Below are positions 44,131 through 56,789 of a stretch of 64,000 bases of DNA, piece after piece. The first letter of the stretch is position 1. Each line of letters begins with the position of its first letter. The DNA comes from Nageia nagi. Taxonomy: Eukaryota; Pinophyta. The notes under the pieces are model-generated. The model worked only from the letters and a program-made list of their open reading frames with translations. It made no database searches and was not told the DNA's origin. A program made the position numbers and the translations under genes. Where the stretch lies: positions 6,572,001 to 6,636,000 of the forward strand of contig JBITNC010000001.1 in assembly GCA_050084985.1 (NCBI GenBank), in the 5' to 3' direction.

Positions 44131-45200
44131 TATGAGGTTTTCATTCTAACTCCATTAGAATCAAAGAGTAACTCTGTTCAAAAATTTTCTGAAATCTTTG
44201 TCCTGCATTTTTTACAAATTTTGATTCTCAAAATTTATCTATAACTTCATTTTTGGATTCCTCTCGTCGTTTCGATTGTTTTGATATATAACACAACCTA
44301 TTTTGGAGAATTTGTACATGTTTGAAGATTCAATCTGTGAACAAGGTTTTTGGAACTAATTAGTGGTTTCTGAAGCGATTTTCAATGTTGTTGGTAGTAC
44401 TTATTTTGCAAACATGGCCCCAATGCATACTAAATCCTATGTGCCTTCTCATCTCAGCTCCCTGCAATAGCACAGCTTGCACTTTCTTGCATGCTCCCTA
44501 ACCGTCTGTGCACCCCCTTGTACATCCCCCTTGCGTACCCTCTTTCACACATCCTCACCACCTCTATGCACTCCCACCACCCCCCTTTCTACGTGCCACC
44601 ACCCCTCTACACTACCTGTGTGCCTCCCTCTCCCCAGCACACCACCACTCTCCCACAGGCTTGCTCCCATCGCTAGCCTCCTCTGATCACATACGCTTCC
44701 CAAAACACATCTACATTACACTCCAACAGGGGTCATTTCAAACATCGAACACCTCCACTATTTTAGTTGATTACCATGTGGACCCCATAGCTTGCATAGT
44801 TAGCATCACATCACTTACCACATCATCAACCAAGTTAGTGCCATGTCAATCTTAGTCAGCACCACATTAACGCTTAGTCAATGCAACATCAACAACTTGC
44901 CATGTCAATAGGTGCCTCTGCCACATTAGCCCACCTACACAATCAACATTTAAGCTCAAAAAATGTGCCCAATCAACATTTTGAGGTGTTTTTTGGCCTT
45001 TTAACCTTGAAAAGTATTTTGGCCATAACTTCTTCATTTTTTTCCATTTTCGATGACTTTTTTTCATTGGATTCAGAATTTCGATGGCTATAGTGTGAAA
45101 TGGTTTTCAGACCTTGGAAATGTATATATTTTAATAGAAATTATTGAATTTGTGTAACTTATTTTTGGGCAAAGATCACTTAAAAAATTGAAAATTTTGA
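44131..45200 (+). other. Copia-C leader with C/T-rich tract
   Basis: Non-coding region between the primer site and gag. From about 44,460 to 44,690 it is strongly C/T-rich (CCACCACCCCCCTTTC-like), which produces several overlapping open frames of low complexity that are not genes. Short repeats with GTGCCATGTCAAT follow near 44,840. Confidence 0.6.
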
Positions 45201-45212
45201 AACATTAAAGTT

Positions 45213-46190
45213 TTGTTAAAAATGCATTCACTTGTGAGCATTGTTAGAATTGTGTTAACTGGTAAAAAAAATTGGTCAGAGTGGTCTAGAAAAATAAAGC
45301 ATAATTTAATTTTCAATGATTTTTGGGTTGGCATTTGCGATGGAGATAACCAACCTACCAAATCGATTGATGCCAAGGAGCTTGCAGTTTGGAACATAAA
45401 AAATAGTAAAGTATATGGTTTGATTGCTTCTTCAATTAGTGAAGGGGTTAACCGACACATTAGCTCAATAGATGATGCATGGAATGCATTAAAGAAACTC
45501 AAAAATTTGTTTGAATCCCATTCCAAACTAGAATTGATCCAACTTCAGTTGAAACTCTTTAACCTAGATTTAAAGAATGATGATCCCATGGCATTAATTT
45601 TAGAAATTAAAGTAATGCATGACATTAACTCTACTAGTGTGAAGATTGATATTGCTCTTGCAGCTTTGATTAAGGCATTGTACCCCCATACTCAAATTAT
45701 CTTGAATCCTTGCAAGCTAGTGGTAACTTAAAGTCTCTCACATTTGATACTTTGGCTGATAAGATTGTAGAGAAGGCATTTGGCAAGAGAACTAGTGATT
45801 CTACTTAAGACACATTATGCATTACTCAAAAGGGAAAGAATGTTGTACATGATTTTTCTCAAGGTGAAAGCAGCAATCGTGGTCATGGTAGGAGGAATTA
45901 TAGAGGTAGGGGAGTAGATCTAATCAAAGTGATCGTGATGAGAGGAACAATCTCCACTGTAAAAGATGCAATAGATGAGGCCATGAAGCTAATACCTGAT
46001 GCACTCCATGGGATAAGATCAAAGAAATGAATGAAAAATGGGAGCAATATAAGAGTAAGAACTCTGATTTTGCTCATTATGTTACAACATATTGTAACAA
46101 TACCATTGAAAAATTATGTAATACTTCATTTACAGCTTGGGAGGATGCATGGTTGCTTGATACTGGTGCTACATGTCACATGATCTTTTG
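45213..46190 (+). pseudogene. Copia gag and protease, Copia-C
   Basis: The first piece (45,213-45,731) has the copia gag landmarks NWSEWSRKIKHNL, LAVWNIKNSK and DDAWNALKKL. After a frame change comes a decayed zinc knuckle (CKRC...GHEANT, with stops) near 45,960 and then the protease motif AWLLDTGATCHM near 46,150. Product not functional. Confidence 0.75.
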
Positions 46191-46539
46191 AAGAGATGAA
46201 TACCAACATTGATGGTGTGGTATATTTTGTTGATAAATCTTGTATCAAACCTTCAGGTTTTGGTACTGTGAGACTCAAATTGCCAAACCTTCTAGATATA
46301 GTTCTTCAAAAATGTACTCTATCTTCCTCAATTGCGAAGGAACTTGCTATCTCTTGTGCTCATTCGATAATAAGGAGACTCTATTCATATGTTCGATGGC
46401 ATCATGGAGATAAGTAAGTCTTTCGACAACAAAGTGGTGATGATTGGTGGGGAGGATGAGAAGCTATTGAAGATGCATAAAAGTTCCATCAAATCACAAA
46501 ATTATGCCTACCTCACCCATCAAGAAAAAGGTACTCTCT

Positions 46540-47290
46540 CATCTCTTTTGTAGCATGCAAGATTTGGCCATCTCAATTTTTATGATCTCTGTTTGTTGAA
46601 AAAGAGAGATTTTTTGGGATTGCCTACTATTCCTAGGAACATATAACCTTATGAAGCATGTGTCCTAGGAAAGCACAACAAACAACCTTTTCATGATTCA
46701 AATTTTAGAGCATGTAGAAAACTAGAACTCATACACTTCGATTTGTGTGGTCCATTGCCTATCCCTACTGCTACTGAAAATAAATATATCATGACCCTCA
46801 TAAATGATTACTCTAGGATGTGTTGGGTGTATTTGTTAAAGAACAAATCTAAATATTTTGCAAAGTTTAAATAATTTCATGTGATGATTGAGAAAGAAGC
46901 AAATGCTCATATTGGAATACTTCGTTTTGATAATGGGGGTGAATACACTTTAGTTGAATTCAAGAACTATCCTAGTTAGCATGGAATCAAGCATCAAATA
47001 ATTGTTCCCTACAATCCATAACAGAATGGTGTAGCTAAAAGAATGAATAGAACTTTGTTGAATATGACACAAGAAATGTTATTTTTCAAGAATGTGAAGA
47101 TGATGTTTTGGAGTGATGTAGTTGCTTATGCAGTATATGTTAGAAATAGATGTCCATCTCATGCTCTCGATGATAAGACTTCATATGAAATATGGTTTGG
47201 CCATGTTCCTTTGATTCATCATCTCAAGGTTTTTGGTTCCACCTACTATGCCCTAGTCCCTAAGGAACAATGAAACAAATTGGTGCCAAG
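46540..47290 (+). pseudogene. Copia integrase, Copia-C
   Basis: Broken frame with the zinc-binding H...H region near 46,555-46,570, HFDLCGPLP (first D), LRFDNGGEYT (second D present, about 46,925) and QNGVAKRMNRT (47,025), where the catalytic Glu of AER has become Lys. The downstream block (47,043-47,273) shows the SYEIWFG and LKVFGS landmarks. Confidence 0.75.
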
Positions 47291-47929
47291 AGTCAAAAAT
47301 GTATTTTCTTAGGGTAATTAGATAATACCAAGGGTTATAAGCTTTATGATGAGGTAAAAAAAAAGTTCCTATTTACAAGGGACATCATTTTTCAGGAATG
47401 TTCCAAGAGTGACTCAACTATTGAGTGACAACTTGATCACCTTGATAGGTTTACCTGTGGAAAGCATTTCTTTGAAAATGATTATGAGATTCCAAATGTT
47501 GAGGGGGATCCCTATTTTGGATCAATCCTTGGAATCTACACCACTTGTGCCTATTTTAGAAGTGCTTGATCCAGTAGTTGTACTTGTTCTAGCAGTACAA
47601 GCACCTCCACCATAGGAAGATCCTTGCTCTTCGTTAGTTCTAGAAGCTCCTTTGAATGATGTGATTGAAGGGTTTGATAGGTTGAGTCTTATTGAGGATG
47701 AAGAACCTTCTCAACTTGTTGAGCAACCAAAAATATTGTAGAATATTCCTAAGTCACTTTCCAAAACACTTGAGAGTGTTCATCTTGATGAAGTTGGAAA
47801 GATGAGGACTAAGAGTTCCTATGGAAATAGAATTGAAGATGGAGCAGTAGAGGATTGAGATTCAGGTTATGATATTCAGGATGTGGAATGTTTGTTTTAT
47901 TGTGAATTGAATTTCTCTATTGATTGTGA

Positions 47930-48690
47930 GCCAACTTCCTTTAAATAAGCTTTTTCTCATGATGTCTAAAAGGATGCTATGAAGAAGGAGTATGATGCTC
48001 TCATAAAGAATGGGACATGGAAGTTGGTGGATCCTCCATATGGAACCAAACCTACTGGATGCAAGTGGGTCTACAAGAATAACTATAGATCAGATGACTC
48101 ACTTGAGAAACACAAAGCGAGGCTTATAGTAAATTGCACAAAATGAAGGTATTGATTATGATGAGACCTTTGCTCCCATGGAAAAATGGGCTACTATTTG
48201 TTCTTTGTTGGTAATATCAACTCAGCATGGATGGAAAGTTCATTAGATGGATGTGAAGATTGCTTTCTTAAATGGTGATTTGAAAGAAAATGTGTACATG
48301 AGACAACCAAAAGGATTTGCAGTGAAGGGTCAGGAATAAAAAGTTTGTAAGCTTATCAAGTCCTTGTATGGCCTAAAACAAGCTCCTCATGCTTAGTATG
48401 AAAAGCTTACTAAGCATCTCTTGAAGATAAACTTTGAGCACTTTAATCTGAATGATGCAACTTTATTTGTCAAAAAAGTTGGCAAAATGGTTGTATATCT
48501 TATGGTGTATGTAGATGATCTTTTGATAAATAATGAAAGTTACATTGCATCCATGAAATAAGATTTGAAGAGAGGTTTTGAAATGACAAATATGGGACAT
48601 CTTCATTACTATTTGAGCATTGAAGTGACATAAAAAAACCAAAGTACATTTTTATTTCCCAAAGAAAGTACATTGGAGACTTGTTGAACA
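47930..48690 (+). pseudogene. Copia reverse transcriptase, Copia-C
   Basis: Recognisable in shifting frames: CKWVYKNNYRSD, a HKARL stretch, MDVKIAFLNGDL (first D), KSLYGLKQAPHA and the polymerase box VYVDDLLI near 48,510. Several stops and at least one frameshift are present. The minus-strand frame at 48,500-48,826 is a shadow. Confidence 0.78.
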
Positions 48691-48779
48691 GATTTGGCAT
48701 GACAGATTGTAATCTCCTTTCCACTCTAATGGAACAAAATTTGAAGTTGAAATCTATTGAAGGGAATGCATTTGAGGAT

Positions 48780-49330
48780 GCAACAAAGTATAAACAACTT
48801 GTTGGGATTCTCATATATCTAACCACAACTAGACCATGAATTTCATTTATGGTTGGAATTCTCTATCAATTTATGCAAAAACTATGTGAAGGACATTGGA
48901 ATGCAGTAAAAAGAGTTCTTTGATATTTGAAAGGCACACAAGAATTAAGGCTCAAGTATTTCAAAGTAGGAGACTTCAAATTGATTGGATATACAAATTC
49001 AAACTTTGATAGTGATACAGAAAAAGGATTTTTGACTTTAGGATATGCCATAAGTCTTGCATCGATAGCTATCTCTTGGAGATCATGCAAGCAATCCATT
49101 CTAGCAGAGTCCACTACAAAGGTAGAGAATGTGGCTACTATAGAGGCAACAAAGGAGATTATGTGGCTCAAGAAGATACTGGAAGATTTGCAAGAAAAAT
49201 AGGTGAATTCAACTCCACTTCTAATTGATAATATTTTTGTAATTCCATTGGCTAAGTATCCAAAGTTTCATGATCGAACAAAGCACATCAACACAAAGTA
49301 TCATTTGATTTGACATCATGTATAGGTCAA
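48780..49330 (+). pseudogene. Copia RNase H, Copia-C
   Basis: Block 48,927-49,202 carries LIGYTNSNFDSDTEKG (first catalytic region, with Asp to Asn at one place), ISWRSCKQSILAESTTKVE and IMWLKKILEDL; after a stop comes FHDRTKHINTKYHLI. Its order and spacing fit copia RNase H. Confidence 0.75.
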
Positions 49331-49464
49331 GTCAATTCAAGTGAGACATTATCCCATAGATAAGCAAACAATGGCTATCTTCACTAAGGCACTTGGAAGA
49401 GAAAATTTCAAGAAGTTCAAGAAGATGCTTGGACTTACCAACTCCCCTTCGAATTAAGGCGAAA

Positions 49465-49713
49465 TGTTAGACACCTAATCCTTAGGGATTATGGTATAAT
49501 TAGTATAGTATTAGATACTTACTATATTTAGTAAATTCATAGCTTTGAGTGTGCTAGAATTTAGAGAGTCATTTCTTGTAGAATATGGGGAGTTACAATG
49601 TATCTCAAAGATCACCCAAGAAGGTGAACATGAAGAGTCTTTCTCAAATTGTATTTACACAATATTCTACACTAATAGAATGCTTTTTGATCTTGGAGTT
49701 ATCCATCCTATCA
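49465..49713 (+). repeat. Copia-C 3' LTR
   Basis: 249 bp, TGTTAGACAC...CCTATCA. Preceded by TTAAGGCGAAA as a polypurine-tract candidate. About 8% different from the 5' LTR, so the insertion is old. Confidence 0.85.
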
Positions 49714-50870
49714 TTAGTGTTATTAATTATTTTTTGAAAAGTGGATAAATTGTGTTAATTTAGAAATCAATCAATATATATATATATATATATAAACATA
49801 ATTTTTATATGATTTTTTCTTCAACGTTATATTTTAAAAAAGATAATTTTTATAATATATACATAAACTTAAATCAATGTTGTTCATAGCATAGAAAAAA
49901 TAACATTCTTTTAATTAAAATTCAAAAAAGTAATTTTATTGATAATTTCATTAAAAAAGTATGAAATAATTATATGTATTATTATCAAATCAAGTGACGT
50001 AACACCCCTCATTAGGATGTTGAAATTGGATAAGGAGGCTTAAGTGGCCACCATCATTCTTTAGTGTTGTTTGGCTATTCATGTGGGTAATAGTGAGGCC
50101 CTTGAACATGCCTAGGCATTATATGCATTGGAATTGGTATTGCCCACACCCATGTTTCAAGTGCCATCCATCAAGGAATTGCTTCCCAAAGCTATGAAAC
50201 ACCTTGAACTTTATTAGGCAGGTGAAGGGGGGGTCATTAATATACATAAATGTATGATAGAGGTATGCATGTAAGAGGAGTGACTATTTCCCCTCTATAG
50301 AAAATGGCCATGTCTATGGAAATATCATCCATGGTGGAAAGTGTTGGGTCACATGGAAAAGGATTTTGGTATCAAACATACATGTTGAAGGGAGCAGGAG
50401 TAAAGAGGAAGAGATGTAAGTGCCCTTCGAGGAAGCATTTAATTTTAGTGTCCAACTATAGAGTGAGCATCTCTTAACTTACAAATTTATTTGTTAATGG
50501 TGATCTCTTAACACCTAGTATGTGTGATTCTTTTTATTTTTATTATTTGGGAGTTCTAGATGGATCTTGCTTTAAATTGCATGCAAATAGTGGCATGTTA
50601 TTGTAAAGTTTTAACGGTATATATTTTTCAATATAATCAAAGCACCAATTTGCTATGGGTTTTTATAGTTACAAATAGCATGAGTTTTGATAATAATTGT
50701 TGCAAAGTTTTGTGTTATGATCATAAGTTAGTATTATGGAATAATAATATTTTAGATCCATATTCTTATCATTTAATATTTAATATTTTAGATCTATATT
50801 TTGAGACTATTTTGACTATATGATTGAACTTGACATTTTGTCATGGAAAATGATAATTTTAGGTTACCAA
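49714..50870. other. Unassigned spacer
   Basis: Contains a (TA)n microsatellite at about 49,772-49,793. No gene or element recognised. Confidence 0.5.
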
Positions 50871-50879
50871 AGATGCAAG

Positions 50880-51480
50880 TTTCCTTGACAAGCATTGATA
50901 TTATTTCACCAAATGCAACAAACAACAACAATAATCAAACCAGATCAATTCACCTTTCCTAGCTCAATAAGAGCTAGATGTCCCATATGCATGATGGATA
51001 AATTTGTTGAAATGGTTTGTGAAATATTTGATAAGATGCATGATGTTGGCAATAATTTGAGTGAGATATTTGAAACAAAAGAGGAAAAAAGCAAAGCCTA
51101 ACACAGTCCACTTGGTTGGGCTAGTGGATGATTGAATTAGTAGGGCAACCCAACCTTTCTGGGTCACCAACCTTTACAATGAGTGTTAGTTTTCATGTGA
51201 GTAATAAAGGGAGTGTATGATGATAGGTAGATTGGTGAATGACTAATAGATTATGTTCAATGGGAGAGTAACATAGGGAAGGAATTAATCATAAAAGTAG
51301 TTGATGTCAACCAAAGGATGAGTGGTCCATATATGTGTGAGAATGTAATGATCATAGTATGTGGATAAAATGAATGCATTGAAAGGTCCTGTGAAATGTT
51401 TGACAAGATACATGATGTAGATAGTTTCATGGAATGCAAATGCATAGGAATACCTTTTCTGCAATTGACAACAAAATAGA
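50880..51480 (+). pseudogene. Decayed PPR-like (pentatricopeptide repeat) fragment
   Basis: A 68-residue frame (50,895-51,101) begins LFHQMQQ and IKPDQFTFPSSIRA, which follows the plant PPR pattern (LFxQMQxxGIxPDxFTFxSVLRAC), and later has VCEIFDKMHDV. A second region near 51,370-51,430 reads ERSCEMFDKIHDVD and, after a frame change, IVSWNA, the expected start of the next PPR unit. Between them the frame is broken. PPR proteins bind organelle RNA; this piece has no intact frame and is likely a relic, perhaps retroposed. Assignment is by motif pattern only. Confidence 0.45.
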
Positions 51481-53212
51481 CACTTCTCATTTTCATCCAC
51501 TGCCTTCTCTACTCTATCCATTGCCCATGTTGAAAGTGACACATGAAAGTGATACACATAATGTGAACAATTTGTTCACAACCATATATTAACATTTCAT
51601 ATTATTTTCATTTTCGGGCATGGTCGAGGGTGATTGACACCATTGATTCGATATTGTGTCTCTCACTCTCCAAAGGAGATGCCTACGAAGTAATAAAATA
51701 CAAGGTGTAATCAATAAATTACACACTTATTATCTTATTTTAAGACATGCTTTGGATAGTTTCAACTTGGATATATCTAACAATTGATGTAGTTTATTGC
51801 TCCCTTCTCAAAATGCCAAAATTTCTTTGCAATGCTTCAACATACTTAATAGTTTACCCCATGCTTTTATTTTTTATTTTATTCAAGGGAGAAGATTTAA
51901 TTTTTCCATCTAGATTTTTCTAATTTTTAAATCAAGATGAGGATTAAAGTAAAACACAAAAATAGAAACTTTATCTTTTAATTGATATAGAATAATTTCA
52001 AATATGTCTTTTTATTTCTATTTTGAATTTTCTCCTAACCATGATTTCTAAATTAAAGTTTACATACAACTCATTTTATATTTAATTAATTAAATATAAT
52101 ATATAATAAATAATATTTATTTTCTATTTAGGTATTATCACATTTATACCTTATATAATCCAATTTACCTAAACAAGGGAAGTTAATTATTATTATTTCT
52201 TTTCTTAAAGTTAACTTAAAGGTAAAGGTAAAAAACACATAAGATAATTATTAAATAATTATTTATTTTCACATAAATACAACACACCAGGTATATACAA
52301 TATTAACACCTAGTTATCATATTATCTAACCCTATTTTACCATAACAAAAGGGTTTAAATTTATTTATGTTTCCTAACATCAACTTGTTAGGTACTTATA
52401 GATTTAAAATGATCTTTTGTCCTTTATAATAAAAACACTCAAGCAATTTTTTAACAAATACATTATCTTAGAAAATAGTTTATTTTCATACCAAAATAAA
52501 TAAGGGACATCACATCAAGATTCATCAAAATATCATATTTCTAAGAGACTACCTTTTGGTAGTCATCTTGTGTAACTATATGATTATTATCTTCCTCGGT
52601 TTGTTTAGGTTGTTCACTTAGATCATATTCAATCTTTAGAATCTTTCAAGGCTATCATTTCCAATCCACTCATGAGCATCTTGCCTTCATAAGCATGTTC
52701 CCTGCACATCACCACAAGCACTTCTATAATAATATGTAAGATAATAGATAATATGATAAGATTAATTTCTAACATTTAAAGTAGAATAATCACATCATAG
52801 TAATAAAAGCACATCAAAATGCAACTTATTTAATCAAAAGCACAAGTATTTAGTCTCACACATCATAACATCAAAATAAATAAGACAAAAAATCTACAAC
52901 AAAATTAGGATGTGACATTGTCCTTGTGCTAGTCAGAGGATCAAAGATTGTAAAACACATTTGGTTCCATCAAAATCCTCTTGGATAAGAACTAGAGACA
53001 CAAACCAATATTACTATCCCTTGTATTCTCTACCTTAAAGTTATTTTTTATGTGCATTTATAGGCTTGATATCTTTGCATTAGTCAAAATCATCATATTT
53101 TGGGTGGGAGTGCCTTGTATATTTGTGAAGGATTTAGTATTGGATACATATAGTTGAACTTTAATTCTATTTTTTGACATTGCATCTTAATCATGTTAAC
53201 CTAGGCTTTAGT
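51481..53212. other. Unassigned AT-rich spacer
   Basis: Nothing recognisable apart from A/T-rich stretches. It is the left flank of Gypsy-B copy b, ending with the duplication CATGA (53,213-53,217). Confidence 0.5.
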
Positions 53213-53217
53213 CATGA

Positions 53218-53833
53218 TGTAGACACCTAAAAATGAATTATTATTTATTAAATAATTCATTTTAGAGCCTCAATGATGTATTATGTAAAAAGGGGTTAAA
53301 ATAATACCCTCAGTCATGATAAAGCTATATGATAGTGGACCCTTGTGGTATGTACAAGTTGTCAAAAAGATTAAAGTCATGTACACTTGTATCATATATA
53401 AAGGCATCAATTGATGACCTTAAATCTTATGAGCAAATGAATATGAGGAGGACTCGAAAGAGATTCTAGTACATGATACATCACTTTGTTATGTGCAAAT
53501 ATTATTCGTAAGTTATATCTTTTGTTTACTATCCGATGATTCTTTCATTCGCTTATTGCTACATTCTTTATTGCATCTGTTATATTGCTCATCTTAAACC
53601 ATCAGCAGCATGTCAAGTATAGGATGCCAATGGTGTGTAATTGAATGAATGTATGCTTATATTTTATGTATGTTTCTCTTTACAGAATTAACATGCAATC
53701 TAATTAAACACAAGTATCTTTCTGTTATGTGTCATTACCATATTTTAGATATATACATCAATAAGAAATAAGTAGACCAATAGTGCATTAATTAATCACC
53801 ATAAATAATTAGATGCATGATTTTGGATCTACA
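53218..53833 (+). repeat. Gypsy-B copy b 5' LTR
   Basis: 616 bp, TGTAGACACC...GGATCTACA. It has ATATATAAAGG near 53,395-53,405 as a TATA candidate. A primer-site candidate TTTTGGTGAACCCAAC follows directly at 53,834. Confidence 0.88.
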
Positions 53834-54099
53834 TTTTGGTGAACCCAACTGTTTGATTTACCTTGCCCTACCAGCAATATTTTGTAAGTTTTCTATTACA
53901 GGTTTACGCTACTAGCATCATGCATTCTTGTTCCTAGGTTGATAGCGGTGTAGAAATAGATCCAACAATCATTTCCTTGATGCAAGAAATGAATACAAAT
54001 ATTCTCAAGATGTGAAAATCAATAAATACATTAGCTAGTATAGGAATCTCAACATCTACTCCTACTATTCAAGCTATGCCTTCTAGCACCTCACAACCA

Positions 54100-54975
54100 T
54101 AAAATCTAGATGAATATGATGGCATCTTCACTGCACCCTTGACGGATGAAATCTGCAACTTTCCCCTACCACCCAAGCACAAGGCCCCCAAGTTCAAGAT
54201 GTTTAATGGTAAACAAGATCCCAAACAACATCTCATTAGCTTTCAAGAGGAATGCTTGTTGAAGCTAGGATCGAAGGAGAAATTGATGGCAAGATTCTTT
54301 CAAAGGAGTTTGAAAGGGGATGCTAGTGAATGCTTATATGCTCTACTAGGTAATTTGATCAATTTATTCAAAACCTTAGTCAAATTTTTCATAGACCAAT
54401 ATAAGCACAACATCAAGGAGCATATCAATGTATCTAAGTTATGTGCATTTCAATAAGGAGGTAATAAAATCCTAGAGAAGTATGTTCCATGCTTCAAAAA
54501 GGTATGGCAATCCATTCGAAATAAATTAGATGAACATGAAATTTGTGCTATTTTTTCATGAATCTATTATACCTTTTCTTAACTTGCATGCTCTTAGTGC
54601 TAAGGATATTAGTATTGGAGTATTAGTTCAATAATAATTACATAAAGAGAAGGTATTGTTAGGTTTAGGTGAGCTTAAGTATGCACCTAATCCCTTTGTG
54701 TAAGACACTAGAAAAATGTATGCAAAGAAAGATAAAAAACCCCTACATATGGCAGATAGACCCACTTCCCCAAAGATGAAAAGATCTCAAACCACAAAAG
54801 AAAATTCATATACATTTCTAGTACAACCACACATTATTTTGAGGGATCTAATGAAAAGAGGACTTTTACATCCCCTTGAACGCTCCTCCCATGATGATAA
54901 TACTCCTATGGTATGCTTTGATGCCTATTGTACTTACCATCAATAAAAAGCACATGCTACAAATTTTTGCAAGAA
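54100..54975 (+). pseudogene. Gag, Gypsy-B copy b
   Basis: N-terminal open piece 54,139-54,456 with FKMFNGKQDPKQHL and ARFFQRSLKGDA, the retrotransposon gag pattern. A later piece (54,716-54,946) has a basic KKDKK segment and FLVQPHIILRDLMKRGLL. It ends in YCTYHQ-stop-KAHATNFC (54,929-54,971), a C-x2-H...H-x4-C arrangement typical of Tat gag ends. Stops separate the pieces. Confidence 0.75.
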
Positions 54976-55860
54976 ATTGGAAGCAGCAATATTGGAGCTT
55001 GTGGAGAAAGGAAAATACATAATTAATGAAAGCCTTGCTACTCAAGGATTGACAATCAATATCATTTCAGTAGATAAGGAGGTTTGTGCTAACTTGAGAA
55101 GAGAATGCCCATGCAATGCTCCAAATCCAATCACAACTAAACAAGTAAGTATCCCTCATGATCCTAAAGTTTATAGTATGATCGATCAATTGAAAAATAC
55201 ACCTACTAAAATTAGTTTATATGATCTCATTTATACATCTCAAGTTCATAGGGATATACTATATGCTTTGTTTAAGAATGAAACCATCCCTACTAATATT
55301 TCAGTTGTTATGTTTTTTTTTTAAATATAACCATTAAGGAATGTGATGCTATTTGTTTGTACAAATATGAAAAGCTTAATTAAGAATTATTAGATGAATG
55401 TTTAGCTTTGTATATCACACCTATGGTTGATGGATGGGAAGTCAAACAAACAATGGTGGATAATGGATCATCCATAAATGTTGTTCTAATCATTTTTGGA
55501 TATAATTGCAAGAAAATGTCTTGATATTCCTCCTTTAAAAGAAGCTACTTTCCAAATTAGGGCTTATGATAGCTCATCAAAAACCTTTAGGAATAACAAC
55601 AATCATGATTGCCAAAGTATCAAGACTATAGCAGCAAAATTCCACATTGTAGAGTCCAAATTATCATATAACATGCTTTTGGGGAGACCTTGGATTCATG
55701 ATATGGATGTAGTCCCTTCCACACTATATGGTAGATTGAAGTTTGAATTTCAAGGTGAGCTGCATACAGTCATGGGGGATCCTAAGCCATATGCACTATG
55801 CAATGTTGTGATCTTGATGAATTTACCATGTTACCACCATGATATGATATAGAGCCCTTG
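54976..55860 (+). pseudogene. Aspartic protease region, Gypsy-B copy b
   Basis: Follows gag. Linker frame at 54,977-55,324, then LDECLALYITPMVDGWE and the active site MVDNGSS near 55,458 (DNG form, as in copy a), and then, in another frame (55,496-55,852), QIRAYDSSSK, NMLLGRPWIHDMD and GRLKFEFQGEL. One frameshift divides the active site from the rest. Confidence 0.75.
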
Positions 55861-56785
55861 GAATGCCTTACATCGAAGGAAAATACAAAAACATAGGTGA
55901 AGATCATGAAGACTGGTATGGGAACCTATAGAATTGATGACAAAAACCCATTTGCATCTGTCAAAGACTTGGGATGGCCTAGGATGTTAGCCATTAAGGG
56001 CCACTAGTGGTTTGCCTTTCTACAAGCAGGATTTCAACAATGTGAAAATGATTGACATAATGATCAATCTTGCTCTACCGAAGTTGATAAGTCAAAATAG
56101 ACCTCTTCAAAGGACATACCTTCATCCTTTGAACCAGGTAAGATCTTTCCTCTTCTTTTGTTCATAAATACATGGTTCAAACTTGTAAATATAAAAGGGG
56201 GGGTTTAGAAAAATATGAACAAGGAATTCCTTCTTTCCCTGATAACTCTAAGACTCAAATGAGCAAAACAGGCTTGGGTAATGATGGACATATAAAACAA
56301 AATTAGGGTCCCATTAAGTTTGTTAAAGAATCCAATCTAATAGAGTTATCAAATAATATTGATGTAAATACATGGATTGATGATTCTATATCTCTTGAGT
56401 TTAATTATTTTAGCAATGAGGATGATCTTCTTGAATACTTAGGGGCACATTTGAAATTGCCCAAATCTAATGATAAATAAAAATCAACTTATATACTTAA
56501 TGAATATGCTTATTTTGGTTAAGAGATCAAATTTCATGAAGTATTGCAGGTTCATCCATTAGATGCAACTGAAGATGAAGTACTAAGTGTAGAAGAGTTT
56601 CCATCCTTGTTACAAAAAGATCTTACATTTCCATAAGAGAAGTTGATACACATCAATATTGGCACTTCAGATGATGAGAGATTGTTACAAATTGGAGTAG
56701 ACTTACCTCTTCCACAACAAGAGAGGTACAAAAATAAGTTTATTGAGCATTCTAAGAATTTCTATTGGTCTTATGATGATATGCC
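55861..56785 (+). other. Protease-RT spacer of Gypsy-B copy b
   Basis: Decayed coding spacer matching copy a at 2,840-3,566 and 20,987-21,060 (shared SVKDLGWPRM-like and DDLLEYLGAHLKL stretches). No domain recognised; several stops. Confidence 0.6.
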
Positions 56786-56789
56786 AGAA

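Larger units (their letters stand above)
43869..49713 (+). mobile_element. Copia-C: old Ty1/copia element
   Basis: 5,845-bp plus-strand element with short 249-bp LTRs (43,869-44,117 and 49,465-49,713) that differ at roughly 20 positions. A primer site TTGGTACCAGAGC (44,118-44,130) resembles the tRNA-Met site. gag, protease, integrase, RT and RNase H follow in copia order but with many stops and frameshifts. The target duplication is unclear: the left flank is TCATT, and TCATT also occurs across the 3' LTR end (49,711-49,715), which would require a slightly different LTR end. Confidence 0.88.

Noticed and set aside
43949-44149. Small frame also present at 49,545-49,748 as a conserved short gene
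   Set aside because: Both copies are within the Copia-C LTRs; the apparent conservation is the LTR repeat itself.
44477-44855. Three overlapping proline/cysteine/histidine-rich frames
   Set aside because: C/T-rich tract in the Copia-C leader; low complexity, no conserved motif.
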